Source of the DNA: Duganella sp. OV510
Lineage (GTDB): Bacteria; Pseudomonadota; Gammaproteobacteria; Burkholderiales; Burkholderiaceae_D
NCBI RefSeq assembly: GCF_900100205.1
Contig: NZ_FNEQ01000016.1
Span: forward strand, 1-63,261
Direction: 5' to 3'
DNA length: 63,261 nucleotides
The notes beneath the pieces were generated by a model. It saw only the letters and a list, made by a program, of their open reading frames with translations. It was not told the DNA's origin and searched no databases. The translations under genes and the position numbers were made by a program. Below, piece by piece: positions 8,141-17,033 of this stretch (the first letter of the stretch is position 1; each line of letters opens with the position of its first letter).

Positions 8141-9468
8141 GCCGCCGCACCGTCCTGAAGGCCGGCGCCACCCTGCTGCTGTCGGTCACCGCCCCATTGC
8201 GCGCCAATGCCGCGCAAATTCTCGCCGTGCGCGTCTGGCCTGCGGACGACTACACCCGCGTCACGCTGGAAAACGATACCGACCTCAAAGCCACGCACTT
8301 CATCGTCAAGGACCCGGAACGCATGGTGGTCGACATCGAGGGCCTGGACCTGAATCCGACGCTGAAAAGCCTGGTCGCCAAGATCCAGTCCAATGACCCG
8401 TACATCAAGCAGGTGCGCGTGGGCCAGAACCGGCCCAACGTGGTGCGCCTGGTGTTCGACCTGAAGGCCGAAGTCAAGCCGCAGGTGTTCACGCTGGCGC
8501 CAGCCGGCAGCTACAAGCACCGCCTGATCTTCGACCTGTACCCGGTACAGGAAGTCGATCCGATCGCCGCCATGATCGAGAAAGGCGAATGGACCGATCC
8601 ACCGGCCGATGTGGCGGCGGTGCAGACGCCGAAGGAACAGCTGGCGGAACTCAAGCCGGATCTGAAGGCCGAACCGCGCGAGGAACTGAAGGCGCAGGTG
8701 AAAATCGCCGAAGCCCAGACCAAGGCCGCCGAGAAGGTCGAGAAGACCGGCAAGATGGTGCGCATGATTACCATCGCGCTGGACCCTGGCCATGGCGGCG
8801 AAGATCCCGGCGCCTCGGGCCGCAACGGCAGCCGCGAGAAAGACATCGTGCTGGCCATCGCCAAGCGCCTGAAAACCAAGCTGGAAGACCTGCCGAACAT
8901 CCGCGTGATGCTGACCCGCGACGGCGACTACTTCGTCCCGCTCGGCACGCGCGTGGAAAAAGCCCGCAAGGTGCAAGCCGACCTATTCGTCTCCATCCAC
9001 GCCGACGCCTTCGTGCAGCCGACCGCGCGCGGCTCCTCGGTATTCGTGCTGTCCGAAAAAGGCGCCACCTCCACTGCCGCGCGCTGGCTGGCGGACAAGG
9101 AAAACTCGGCTGACGCCATCGGCGGCGTCAACCTGAAGAACCACGACAAGCAACTGGCCAGCGTGCTGTTCGACCTCTCCACCACCGCGCAGATCAACGA
9201 CAGCATGAAGCTGGGCCGCGCGGTGCTGGGCGAAATCGGCGGCATCAACCGCCTGCACAAAGGCTCGGTCGAGCAGGCCGGCTTTGCGGTGCTGAAGGCG
9301 CCGGACATTCCATCGATCCTGATCGAGACTGCCTTTATCTCCAACCCGGAAGAAGAGGCCAAGCTGCGCGATGAGGACTACCAGAACAAGCTGGCCGATG
9401 CCATCGTCACCGGCATCCGCCGTTATTTCGCAAAAAATCCACCGCTGGCGAAAAACCGCCTGACCTGA
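8104..9468 (+). CDS. amiC: N-acetylmuramoyl-L-alanine amidase, AmiC type
   Basis: 454-residue periplasmic cell-wall amidase that cleaves the lactyl-alanine bond of peptidoglycan to split daughter cells. A Tat signal is visible (SRRTVLKAGATLLLS, residues 13-27). The AMIN domain (about 45-160) targets the septum. A Lys/Glu/Ala-rich linker (about 165-220) precedes the Amidase_3 domain (about 222-445), with zinc-ligand motifs DPGHGGEDPG (from residue 227), SIHADAF and the catalytic block LIETAFISNPEEE. In AmiC-type enzymes the activator is normally NlpD/EnvC. It overlaps tsaE by 37 nt. Confidence 0.93.
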   Translation: MPSTPQIRSKHVSRRTVLKAGATLLLSVTAPLRANAAQILAVRVWPADDYTRVTLENDTDLKATHFIVKDPERMVVDIEGLDLNPTLKSLVAKIQSNDPYIKQVRVGQNRPNVVRLVFDLKAEVKPQVFTLAPAGSYKHRLIFDLYPVQEVDPIAAMIEKGEWTDPPADVAAVQTPKEQLAELKPDLKAEPREELKAQVKIAEAQTKAAEKVEKTGKMVRMITIALDPGHGGEDPGASGRNGSREKDIVLAIAKRLKTKLEDLPNIRVMLTRDGDYFVPLGTRVEKARKVQADLFVSIHADAFVQPTARGSSVFVLSEKGATSTAARWLADKENSADAIGGVNLKNHDKQLASVLFDLSTTAQINDSMKLGRAVLGEIGGINRLHKGSVEQAGFAVLKAPDIPSILIETAFISNPEEEAKLRDEDYQNKLADAIVTGIRRYFAKNPPLAKNRLT

Positions 9469-9479
9469 AAGAGAGAGAC

Positions 9480-10319
9480 ATGGCTGTAGTCAAGATGACC
9501 GAATACGGCGCGCTGCCGGCAGTACACCTGACCGCTGCCGATGGCGCGCAAATCACTGTGTCGCTGTTTGGCGCCCACCTGCTGTCCTGGAAAACCGCCG
9601 ATGGCAAGGAGCGCCTGTTCGTCAGCTCGCAAACGCCGCTGGATGGCAGCAAGGCGATTCGCGGCGGCGTGCCGGTCATCTTCCCGCAGTTTAATGTGCG
9701 CGGCCCCGGCCTGCGCCACGGCTTCGCGCGCATCAGCACCTGGCGCCTGACCGGCCAGGGCGGCGATGGCGGCAGCTCCTTCCTCGAATTCAGCCTGGCG
9801 CCGAACGATATTTCGGCCGAACACGCGCAAGCCTGGCCATACGACTTCGCGCTGACCTTGCGCTTCACGCTGCAAGGCGATGCGCTGGAGATGGACTACA
9901 GCGCACACAATCCGGGCAAGGACGCTTATCCGTTCGGCGTGGCGCTGCACACCTACTACGATGTCGGCAGCCTGGAGGCGACCAGCATCAGCGGCCTGCA
10001 AAACCAGTCCTTCCTCGACCATCACAACACCACGCACGTGCAAGATACGCCTGCGCTGCACTTCACCGAGAAGCTCGATCGCATGGTGGAAGCCACGCCG
10101 GCGGTAACGCTGAACACGGCCAACGCCACGCTGCGCCTGGAGCAGCAAGGCTTCCAGCAGTGGGTGGTATGGAATCCGGGCAAGGAAGACGCAGCCGCGC
10201 TGGTGGACCTGGCCGATGACGAGTACCTGCGCTTTGTCTGCATCGAGCCGGCGCGCATCCATCAGCAGCCGCTGGAAGCCGGCGCCACCTGGACCGGCAA
10301 GCACCGCATCGAGGTTTAG
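9480..10319 (+). CDS. D-hexose-6-phosphate mutarotase (YeaD-like aldose epimerase)
   Basis: 279-residue cytoplasmic enzyme of the galactose mutarotase superfamily, in the YeaD/glucose-6-phosphate 1-epimerase branch that interconverts anomers of hexose 6-phosphates. Visible blocks include SLFGAHLLSW near the N-terminus, RGGVPVIFPQF, RHGFAR (active-site His), and HTYYDVGS with the second His; the C-terminal VVWNPG and the final F-x-C-x-E-x-A region (RFVCIEPA) complete the pattern. It follows amiC by 11 nt with a GAGAGAG ribosome site and ends in a 4-nt convergent overlap with the carbonic anhydrase gene. Confidence 0.9.
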   Translation: MAVVKMTEYGALPAVHLTAADGAQITVSLFGAHLLSWKTADGKERLFVSSQTPLDGSKAIRGGVPVIFPQFNVRGPGLRHGFARISTWRLTGQGGDGGSSFLEFSLAPNDISAEHAQAWPYDFALTLRFTLQGDALEMDYSAHNPGKDAYPFGVALHTYYDVGSLEATSISGLQNQSFLDHHNTTHVQDTPALHFTEKLDRMVEATPAVTLNTANATLRLEQQGFQQWVVWNPGKEDAAALVDLADDEYLRFVCIEPARIHQQPLEAGATWTGKHRIEV

Positions 10320-11344
10320 TTGGATTCCTTGATGATGCGGCCGTTGCTCGGCTGCGTAGGACGGGCGTTCAATGGATACAGGCGGCTGAACAGCGCCATC
10401 TGCGCCGGTGACGCCTGCACCGGCTCCTTCATCACCAGCCACAATACGTTCTCCTGGCACGGCGGCGTCGACATCGATCCCATGAAGGTGAAGTATTCGC
10501 GGCGCGCCGGAATCAGATCCATCGGATCAAGCGTGATCGACGGTGCTGCGGTATCAAACTTCTCCAGCGGCAGGTTGTTCCACACGGTCTGAATCACTGG
10601 CTGTGGCTTGCCGCGTTCCAGCAGCAGCGCCAGCATCGCGATGCGGCCCTCGCCATCCTTGTGCACCAGGTGCATCACCATCTCGAAGCCCTTGCCGTTG
10701 ATGCGCTCTTCGGACGGACGATGGAAGTGGAACTGCACCAGCTCATAGGTGCGGTTGCCCACCGTGATGTAGTTGCCGTTACCAACCATCACCTGCACCG
10801 TATGGCCGTTGTCGGTCACATTGAACGACGACGGATGATAATCAAAGGTGATCTGCTCCAGGTCCACCTTCATGCCATCGCGGATATCGATCGGCGACTG
10901 GCGGTTGCCATTGCCGCACTTGGCCCAGGCGGGATTGATCTTGCCCCAGTTGGCCGGGCCGGACTCCCCCTCATACGACCACACATTGCTGTACACCTTG
11001 GGCGCGGCAGCCACGACGGCAGCCTTCACTTCCGCCGCCTTGCGCGCCTTGGCTGCTGCGGCGGCACGCGCCTGCTGGTTGGCACGCATGGCGGCCAGGC
11101 GCTCCTGGATGCGCACCGACAGGTCAGCCTCCGCCTGCTGCTCTTCCTCGCGCTTGCTCAGCTTGCGCGCTGGCGCGCTGGACGACGAGGAAGCCGATGC
11201 GGACGACGAAGCCGAGCCCGAACCACCGCCCACGCCCCCTGGAAGCGCAGTTTTCGTCGATGGCGAAATCAGCGGATCTTTTTCAGCGCTGACGGCTGCG
11301 GAAACAACGCAGCAACAGGCCAGCAGGGTCAGGAGGGTACGCAT
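10316..11344 (-). CDS. Alpha-type carbonic anhydrase, secreted, with long N-terminal extension
   Basis: 342-residue protein. Residues 1-20 form a signal peptide (MRTLLTLLACCCVVSAAVSA). Residues about 30-60 are Gly/Ser-rich, and about 62-115 are a charged, Ala-rich helical segment likely to form a coiled coil. The alpha carbonic anhydrase domain starts near residue 120 with the typical WSYEGESGPANWG, then QSPIDI. The zinc histidines are in FHFHRPSE and the MVMHLVH block. The enzyme hydrates CO2 in the periplasm. The extension of roughly 100 residues is not part of the catalytic domain. The 3' end overlaps the mutarotase gene by 4 nt. No operon partner. Confidence 0.92.
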   Translation of the reverse strand: MRTLLTLLACCCVVSAAVSAEKDPLISPSTKTALPGGVGGGSGSASSSASASSSSSAPARKLSKREEEQQAEADLSVRIQERLAAMRANQQARAAAAAKARKAAEVKAAVVAAAPKVYSNVWSYEGESGPANWGKINPAWAKCGNGNRQSPIDIRDGMKVDLEQITFDYHPSSFNVTDNGHTVQVMVGNGNYITVGNRTYELVQFHFHRPSEERINGKGFEMVMHLVHKDGEGRIAMLALLLERGKPQPVIQTVWNNLPLEKFDTAAPSITLDPMDLIPARREYFTFMGSMSTPPCQENVLWLVMKEPVQASPAQMALFSRLYPLNARPTQPSNGRIIKESN

Positions 11345-11472
11345 GGGCTATCCAGAAGTGACAATTACATTCTGGTATACGGATGCATTTGGGCAAAACT
11401 TGAGGGCGTGCCGCCGGAGAAATAGCAAACTGTCATGCTGCGGCGGCCGCGCAGCATGGTTTTATGCGGGTT

Positions 11473-12117
11473 TCAGCGGCTTTGCAGGCGGCGCGTCAAT
11501 TTGTACAGCGCGCCGATAATCATCGGCACAATCACCACCCCAACGCCGACCAGCACGATTTCGGTCAGGTGATCGCGGACGATAGGAATATTGCCGAAGA
11601 AATAACCAGCGGCAGTCAGCGAGCACACCCACAGGATGGCGCCGGTGAAGTTATACAGCTGGAAGCGGGCGAAAGTCATGTCCGACACACCGGCCACAAA
11701 CGGCGCGAAAGTGCGCACCAGCGGAATGAAGCGGGCGATGACGATGGTCTTGCCACCGTGCTTTTCAAAGAACTCGTGAGTGCGGGTCAGCGCCGCCTTG
11801 TTCAGCCAGCGATAGTCGTGGGTGAACATGCGCTGCCCGACCTTCTCGCCTATCCAGTAATTGCAGGTGTTGCCGGTGACGGCCGCCGTAGTCAGCAGCA
11901 GCATCAGCAACGGCAGATTCATCTGGCCTACCGCGCACAGCGCACCAGCGATAAACAACAGCGTATCGCCAGGGAAGAAGAATAGGACCACCAGGCCGGT
12001 CTCGGCGAAGATAATGGCAAACAGAACAACATAAATCAGTGTCCCGTATTGCTGGATGAGCACTTCCAAAGTTTTGTCGACATGAAGAATCATGTCGAAG
12101 AATTGCATAAAATCCAT
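11473..12117 (-). CDS. DedA family membrane protein
   Basis: 214-residue integral membrane protein of the DedA/SNARE-associated family, whose members help recycle undecaprenyl phosphate or phosphatidylethanolamine across the inner membrane. Signature stretches are FAETGLVVLFFFPGDTLLF, GNTCNYWIG and the ARFIPLVRTFAPFVAG block with its conserved arginines. About five membrane segments are visible. Start ATG at 12117 has an AGAAG-like site. It is divergent from the cyclophilin gene at 12264. Exact substrate cannot be told. Confidence 0.92.
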   Translation of the reverse strand: MDFMQFFDMILHVDKTLEVLIQQYGTLIYVVLFAIIFAETGLVVLFFFPGDTLLFIAGALCAVGQMNLPLLMLLLTTAAVTGNTCNYWIGEKVGQRMFTHDYRWLNKAALTRTHEFFEKHGGKTIVIARFIPLVRTFAPFVAGVSDMTFARFQLYNFTGAILWVCSLTAAGYFFGNIPIVRDHLTEIVLVGVGVVIVPMIIGALYKLTRRLQSR

Positions 12118-12263
12118 ATTCTTCTCTTAAAGTAAGCGCCGGAATCATACACCACGCCATCGCACTGTGGGCCGCATAGCGGCGCTTTCCCGACGATTAC
12201 TATCCAGTTTACAATCGGCACACGCCCCGCAGCAAGCGGGTTTGATCAACCAAGGAGATTTGG

Positions 12264-13181
12264 ATGGCTTTATCCCGTACTTTCCGTGTTTTATCCCTGT
12301 CCGCACTGGCCACCGTTGGCCTGACGCACGCTGCCGACCTGCCGGTGCGACCCAGCGCTGGTGAAATCATCAAGACATCCAAGCCATCGGACTGGCGCCC
12401 GACCGATCCGGCCAACACGCTGTACATGGATCTGCCGACCGGCCGCGTGGTGATCGAACTGGCGCCGGACTTCGCGCCGCAAAACATCGCCAATATCAAG
12501 ACGCTGGTAAAAGAGCATTACTTCGACGGCCTGGCGGTGAACCGCTCGCAGGACAACTATGTGGCGCAGTGGGGCGATCCGAATGCTGAAACCAAGCCCA
12601 AGGCGCTGGGCTCGGCCAAGGCCAAGGTGCAGGGCGAATTCAGCGTGCCGCTGGCGAACGACAAGCACTTCGTGCTGCAGAAAGATGCGGATGGCTATGC
12701 GCCGCAGATCGGCCACTCGAACGGCTTCCCGGTCGGGCGTGATCCGAAAGCCGGCACCACCTGGCTGGCGCACTGCTACGGCGCGGTCGGCGTGGGCCGC
12801 GACAATGACACCGACAGCGGCAATGGCGCCGAGCTGTATGCGGTGAACGGCCACGCGCCGCGTCACCTGGACCGCAACATCACGGTGGTGGGCCGCGTCA
12901 TCTCCGGCATGCCGCTGCTGACCATCCTGCCACGCGGCAGCGACACGCTGGGCGTCTACGCTGCGAATGAACCACGCATGCCGATCATCTCGGTGCGGCT
13001 GGAGGCGGATGTGCCGGAGGCGGAACGCAGCCATCTGGAGGTGATGCGCAGCGATGCACCGATTTACCAGCAGGTGCTGGAAGCACAGCGCAATCGCGGC
13101 GGCCCGTGGAATAAATACGCGGCCAACTATCTGGAGCTGTGCAACGCCACCATGCCGGTGCGCGAGCGCGGCAAGTTATAA
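12264..13181 (+). CDS. Periplasmic cyclophilin-type peptidyl-prolyl isomerase
   Basis: 305-residue cyclophilin-like protein with a signal peptide (residues 1-23, ending THA). The core is visible as LPTGRVVIELAPDFAPQNIA, then HYFDGLAVNRSQDNYVAQWG, corresponding to the F-x-R-x-x-x-x-F-x-Q-G-G region with substitutions, and a late VVGRVISGMPLL. It is larger than simple cyclophilins; an additional 60 or so C-terminal residues continue after the isomerase fold. AAGGAG ribosome site at good spacing. The gene is followed by mutL after 7 nt, so they are likely cotranscribed. Confidence 0.87.
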   Translation: MALSRTFRVLSLSALATVGLTHAADLPVRPSAGEIIKTSKPSDWRPTDPANTLYMDLPTGRVVIELAPDFAPQNIANIKTLVKEHYFDGLAVNRSQDNYVAQWGDPNAETKPKALGSAKAKVQGEFSVPLANDKHFVLQKDADGYAPQIGHSNGFPVGRDPKAGTTWLAHCYGAVGVGRDNDTDSGNGAELYAVNGHAPRHLDRNITVVGRVISGMPLLTILPRGSDTLGVYAANEPRMPIISVRLEADVPEAERSHLEVMRSDAPIYQQVLEAQRNRGGPWNKYAANYLELCNATMPVRERGKL

Positions 13182-13188
13182 TCTCGTG

Positions 13189-15345
13189 ATGAACGCCCCT
13201 GACCTCCGCCCGCCACGCCCCATCCAGGCCCTGCCTGACCAGCTGATTTCCCAGATCGCCGCCGGCGAGGTGGTGGAGCGGCCGTCGGCGGTGGTCAAGG
13301 AGCTGCTGGAGAACGCGCTGGACGCGGGCTCGACGCAGGTCACCGTGCGGCTGGAGGAAGGTGGCGTCAAGCGTATTTGCATCACCGACAACGGGCGCGG
13401 CATTCCGCACGATCAGATGCAACTGGCGCTGGCGCGTCACGCCACCTCCAAGATCGCTTCGCTGGATGACCTGGAACATGTCGGCACGCTCGGCTTCCGT
13501 GGCGAAGCGCTGGCGTCGATTGCTTCGGTGGCGCAGGTGACCATCACCTCGCGCACTGCCGATGCGGCGCATGCGTGGGAAATCGAAGGTTCGCATAACG
13601 CGACACCAACACCGTCTTCCGGCGCGCTGGGCACCACCATCGACGTCAAGGACCTGTACTACAACACGCCGGCGCGGCGCAAATTCCTTAAATCCGAACA
13701 GACTGAATATGGCCACTGTGCGGAAGTGGTGCGCCGGATTGCGCTGGCGCGTCCGGACGTGTCGTTCTCGCTGACGCACAACGGCCGCACGGTCGAGCAT
13801 TGGAACACCAGCGAAATCGCCCGCCGCAGCGCACAGATCCTCGGCGATGGTTTTGCCGATGCGCGCTTGCCGGTGGATGAAACCATCGGACCTCTGCGCC
13901 TGCATGGTTATGTCGGCTTGCCGACTGCCTCCAAGGCGCGCGCTGATGGCCAGTTCTTCTACGTGAACGGGCGCTTCGTGCGCGACAAGGTGCTGGTGCA
14001 CGCCGTGAAGGCGGCTTACCAGGACGTGCTGCATGGCGACCGCTTCCCGTCGTATGTGCTGTCGCTGGACATGGACCCGGCACTGGTCGACGTCAACGTG
14101 CATCCATCGAAAATTGAAGTGCGCTTCCGCGATGGCCGCGCGGTGCACCAGTGCGTGTTCCATGCTGTGCAGCGCGCGCTGGCGCAGACCTCGGCAACGG
14201 CGCACGGCAGCGTGCCTTCACCGCTGCCAGCAGCAGACACGTTGGCCACCACGCCGATGTGGCGCGGCGAGCAGACCTCGTTCGGCCCACTGCTGGCGCC
14301 GGACTACGCACCAACCTTCTCGCCATCGCCCTTCGGCCCGCGTGGCGCGGACGCCACTGGCGCAGCGGACGGCTCGCCGGCCGGCTATCGCGCCCACAGC
14401 GGTTACGGCGCGGCTGATGGCACGACCGGCGGCGGCTTCGATGGCGCGGCAGGCGGCGGCTTCAGCGGCGCGGCTGGCGATGGCTCGAGCGGCCCATCCG
14501 GCAATGGCTTCGGCGGCCCTGTTGGCGGCAGCTTCGGCGGCCCATCCGGCAATGGCTATGCTGGCGGCAACGGCGCGGCAGGCTACGCCGGCCCACGCTT
14601 TGACGCCAACGGCGGCGTCGCCCAAAGCACCGAACGATACGGGGCCATGTTCCGCGACCCGGACCGCCCTGGCGACCGCTCGGCCGCCGACATGACGCTG
14701 CCGCAAGCCAGTTCCTTCACCGTCTCCGCCGCCGCCATGGCGCAGGAAGAATTCCCGCTCGGCTTCGCACTGGCGCAACTGCACGGCATCTACATACTGG
14801 CGCAAAACGCCAAAGGCCTGGTACTGGTCGACATGCACGCCGCCCACGAGCGCATCCTGTACGAACAACTGAAGACCGCCCTGGACAGCCGCGTCGCCGG
14901 CGAAGAAATGCAAGTGCAGCCGCTGCTGATCCCGATCACCTTCTATGCAGACGCAGTGGAAGTCGGCACCGCCGAAGAACACCAGGACACGCTGAGAACC
15001 CTCGGCTTCGACATCGCCGTCCTCTCGCCAACCACGCTGGCCGTGCGCTCCGTCCCGGTCCTGCTGAAAAACGCCGACGCCCAGACACTGGCGCGCGACG
15101 TGCTGCGCGACGTCCGCGAATTCGGCGGCTCGCGCGTGCTGATCGAACGCCAGAACGAACTGCTCGGCACCCTCGCCTGCCACACCGCCGTGCGCGCCAA
15201 CCGTATCCTGGCAGTCCAGGAAATGAACGCTCTGCTGCGCCAGATGGAAATCACCGAACGCGCCGACCAGTGCAACCACGGCCGCCCGACCTGGGTGCAG
15301 GTTGAAATCGGCGCCCTCGACAAGCTCTTCCTGCGCGGTCAATAA
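13189..15345 (+). CDS. mutL: DNA mismatch repair protein MutL
   Basis: 718-residue GHKL ATPase that couples MutS mismatch recognition to strand removal. The N-terminal domain shows ISQIAAGEVVERPSAVVKEL, DNGRGI and GFRGEALASI. The C-terminal domain (about 525-718) carries DMHAAHERILYE at residue 548 on, a form of the DQHA(x)2E(x)4E endonuclease motif, so this MutL probably nicks DNA itself, as in MutH-less bacteria. The linker is odd: residues about 400-475 are mostly Gly, Ala and Ser, with repeated GPSGNG units encoded by an exact 21-bp repeat (14489-14509 and 14537-14557). The start at 13189 gives the normal N-terminus; upstream codons belong to the cyclophilin region. Confidence 0.95.
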   Translation: MNAPDLRPPRPIQALPDQLISQIAAGEVVERPSAVVKELLENALDAGSTQVTVRLEEGGVKRICITDNGRGIPHDQMQLALARHATSKIASLDDLEHVGTLGFRGEALASIASVAQVTITSRTADAAHAWEIEGSHNATPTPSSGALGTTIDVKDLYYNTPARRKFLKSEQTEYGHCAEVVRRIALARPDVSFSLTHNGRTVEHWNTSEIARRSAQILGDGFADARLPVDETIGPLRLHGYVGLPTASKARADGQFFYVNGRFVRDKVLVHAVKAAYQDVLHGDRFPSYVLSLDMDPALVDVNVHPSKIEVRFRDGRAVHQCVFHAVQRALAQTSATAHGSVPSPLPAADTLATTPMWRGEQTSFGPLLAPDYAPTFSPSPFGPRGADATGAADGSPAGYRAHSGYGAADGTTGGGFDGAAGGGFSGAAGDGSSGPSGNGFGGPVGGSFGGPSGNGYAGGNGAAGYAGPRFDANGGVAQSTERYGAMFRDPDRPGDRSAADMTLPQASSFTVSAAAMAQEEFPLGFALAQLHGIYILAQNAKGLVLVDMHAAHERILYEQLKTALDSRVAGEEMQVQPLLIPITFYADAVEVGTAEEHQDTLRTLGFDIAVLSPTTLAVRSVPVLLKNADAQTLARDVLRDVREFGGSRVLIERQNELLGTLACHTAVRANRILAVQEMNALLRQMEITERADQCNHGRPTWVQVEIGALDKLFLRGQ
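14489..14557 (+). repeat. 21-bp direct repeat inside the mutL linker
   Basis: GCGGCCCATCCGGCAATGGC plus one T occurs at 14489-14509 and again at 14537-14557, 48 bp (16 codons) apart and in frame. It encodes the repeated GPSGNG motif in the Gly-rich linker of MutL. Because the period is a multiple of three, slippage or recombination would change linker length without breaking the gene. Confidence 0.85.
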
Positions 15346-15346
15346 C

Positions 15347-16294
15347 ATGCGCAGCAAACCACTGGCCGTCGCCATCATGGGCCCGACGGCGTCGGGCAAA
15401 ACCGCCTCCGCACTGGCCATCGCCGAACGCATCCCGTCCGAGATCATCTCGGTCGACTCGGCGCTGGTGTATCGCGGCATGGACATCGGCACCGCCAAGC
15501 CGACCAGGGAAGAACTGGCCGCCGTGCCGCATCACCTGATCGACATCATCGATCCGCTGGACTCCTACTCGGTGGCGCAATTTCGCAAGGACACGCTGCG
15601 CCTGGTGGACGAGATCCGCGCGCGCGGCAAGCTGCCCTTGCTGGTCGGCGGCACCATGCTGTACTTCAAAGGCCTGGCCGATGGCCTGGACGACCTGCCC
15701 GGCGCCGATCCCGCCGTGCGCGCCGCGCTGGACGAAGAAGCCGCGCGCCTTGGCTGGCCCGCGATGCACGCGCGCCTGGCTGCCGTCGATCCGGAAACCG
15801 CCGCACGCCTGGCGCCAGCCGATTCGCAACGCATCCAGCGCGCGCTGGAGATCTACACGCTGAGCGGCAAGCCGATGTCCGAGCTGCTGGCCTTGCGCGA
15901 CAAGACCGAGCTGCCATTTGAGCTGCTGTCGTTTGCGCTGGAGCCGTCGGACCGCGCCGTGCTGCACAAGCGCATCGCGCGCCGTTTCGACATCATGCTC
16001 GAAGAAGGCCCGAACGGTAACCTGATCACCGAAGTGGAAGCGCTGCGCCGGCGCGGCGACCTGCATCTGGGCCTGCCATCGATCCGCTGCGTCGGTTATC
16101 GCCAGGCGTGGGAATACCTGGATGGCACCATTGACTATCCGGCCGTGCGCGAAACCGGCATCATCGCCACGCGCCAGCTGGCCAAGCGGCAGTTGACGTG
16201 GCTGCGCTCGATGCCGGAGCGCGTGGTGATCGACTGCCTGGGTGCCGATCCCGCCCCCATCATGCTGGCGCAGATCGCCGAACGCCTCGGTTAA
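15347..16294 (+). CDS. miaA: tRNA dimethylallyltransferase MiaA
   Basis: 315-residue enzyme that adds the isopentenyl group to A37 of tRNAs reading UNN codons. The P-loop GPTASGKT is at residues 12-19, followed by IISVDSALVYRGMDIGTAKP, HHLIDIIDP and LLVGGTMLYFKGL, then the GYRQAWEYL and TRQLAKRQLTWLR blocks. The start at 15347 is one base after the mutL stop, the usual mutL-miaA operon. The 3' end overlaps the VOC gene by 4 nt on the other strand. Confidence 0.96.
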   Translation: MRSKPLAVAIMGPTASGKTASALAIAERIPSEIISVDSALVYRGMDIGTAKPTREELAAVPHHLIDIIDPLDSYSVAQFRKDTLRLVDEIRARGKLPLLVGGTMLYFKGLADGLDDLPGADPAVRAALDEEAARLGWPAMHARLAAVDPETAARLAPADSQRIQRALEIYTLSGKPMSELLALRDKTELPFELLSFALEPSDRAVLHKRIARRFDIMLEEGPNGNLITEVEALRRRGDLHLGLPSIRCVGYRQAWEYLDGTIDYPAVRETGIIATRQLAKRQLTWLRSMPERVVIDCLGADPAPIMLAQIAERLG

Positions 16295-16695
16295 GTCTTC
16301 GGCGGCTCGCCGCTCATGTAGACAAGTTCCCACAAGTGGCCGTCAAGGTCCTGGTAGCCGTGGCCGTACATAAAGCCATGGTCCTGCGGTTCCTTGTAAG
16401 CGCTGCCACCGGCCTCGATGGCCTTGTTGACCAGCGCCGTCACCGCCTCACGCGATTCCACCTGCAAGCACAGCAGCACCTCGGTTGAAGTGCGCGCGTC
16501 GCTGACCGGTTTCGGCGTAAACTCCTTGAAGCGGGCTTCGGTCAGCAGCATGACGAAAATATTCTCGGCCACGATCATGCAGGTGGCACTATCGTCGGTG
16601 TAATGCTGATTGAAGCTGTAACCCAGGTGGGTGAAGAACTTGATCGACTGCTGCAAGTCCCGCACCGGCAGGTTCACAAAAATGTTGGTAGCCAT
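16291..16695 (-). CDS. VOC (glyoxalase/bleomycin resistance) family protein
   Basis: 134-residue protein with the vicinal oxygen chelate fold: NIFVNLPVRDLQQSIKFFTHLGY at the N-terminus and YGHGYQDLDGHLWELVYM at the C-terminus, including the terminal metal-ligand Glu. Members include glyoxalases, dioxygenases and drug-binding proteins, and this subfamily (YaeR/PhnB-like lactoylglutathione-lyase relatives) is usually uncharacterised. Single gene with no obvious operon; convergent with miaA. Confidence 0.85.
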   Translation of the reverse strand: MATNIFVNLPVRDLQQSIKFFTHLGYSFNQHYTDDSATCMIVAENIFVMLLTEARFKEFTPKPVSDARTSTEVLLCLQVESREAVTALVNKAIEAGGSAYKEPQDHGFMYGHGYQDLDGHLWELVYMSGEPPKT

Positions 16696-16785
16696 GTTGT
16701 CCCCGTTCGAAATACCAATATGCCAACGTTCCGACGCCGATCACGCGATAGTGGTCACTTTTTTCAAAAAAGTTCGGGGCCTTCC

Positions 16786-16814
16786 TTGACAGTTAAGCCC
16801 CCATCCCCGATAAT
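16786..16814 (+). promoter_or_regulatory. Strong sigma-70 type promoter of tRNA-Met
   Basis: TTGACA (16786-16791), a 17-bp spacer, then GATAAT (16809-16814), close to consensus at both boxes and ideal in spacing. Predicted initiation about 7 bp later, just before the mature tRNA 5' end at 16828. A GC-rich CGCG element typical of stable-RNA promoters sits between -10 and the tRNA. Confidence 0.8.
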
Positions 16815-16827
16815 GCTTCGCGTTGCA

Positions 16828-16904
16828 GGTGATATAGCTCAGTTGGTTAGAGCACAGCATTCATAATGCTGGGGTCGGTGGTTCAAGTCCACCTATCACC
16901 ACCA
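16828..16904 (+). tRNA. tRNA-Met (CAT), elongator type
   Basis: 77-nt cloverleaf. The acceptor stem GGTGATA pairs with TATCACC, followed by discriminator A and an encoded CCA. The D-loop has AGTTGGTTAGA, the anticodon stem is CAGCA/TGCTG around loop TTCATAA with anticodon CAT, and the T-arm is GGTGG-TTCAAGT-CCACC. The regular first acceptor pair and the anticodon-arm sequence argue for elongator methionine rather than initiator. A lysidine-modified isoleucine tRNA is a less likely reading of CAT. Confidence 0.93.
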
Positions 16905-16913
16905 GAATTCCGG

Positions 16914-16949
16914 AAGCCGTAAATCATGATAAATGATTTACGGCTTTTT
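16914..16949 (+). terminator. Rho-independent terminator after tRNA-Met
   Basis: Perfect 14-bp stem (AAGCCGTAAATCAT at 16914-16927, complement at 16933-16946) with a 5-nt loop GATAA, the 3' arm running into a T-tract to 16949. Starts 10 bp after the tRNA. Confidence 0.93.
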
Positions 16950-17033
16950 CCGTTGTAGTTTCCTTTTCCTGCGCGAAATCAAGCCGGCCCTCCGCAAACA
17001 GCATAAACTACGCTGTCTGACCGGAGGTGTCCC

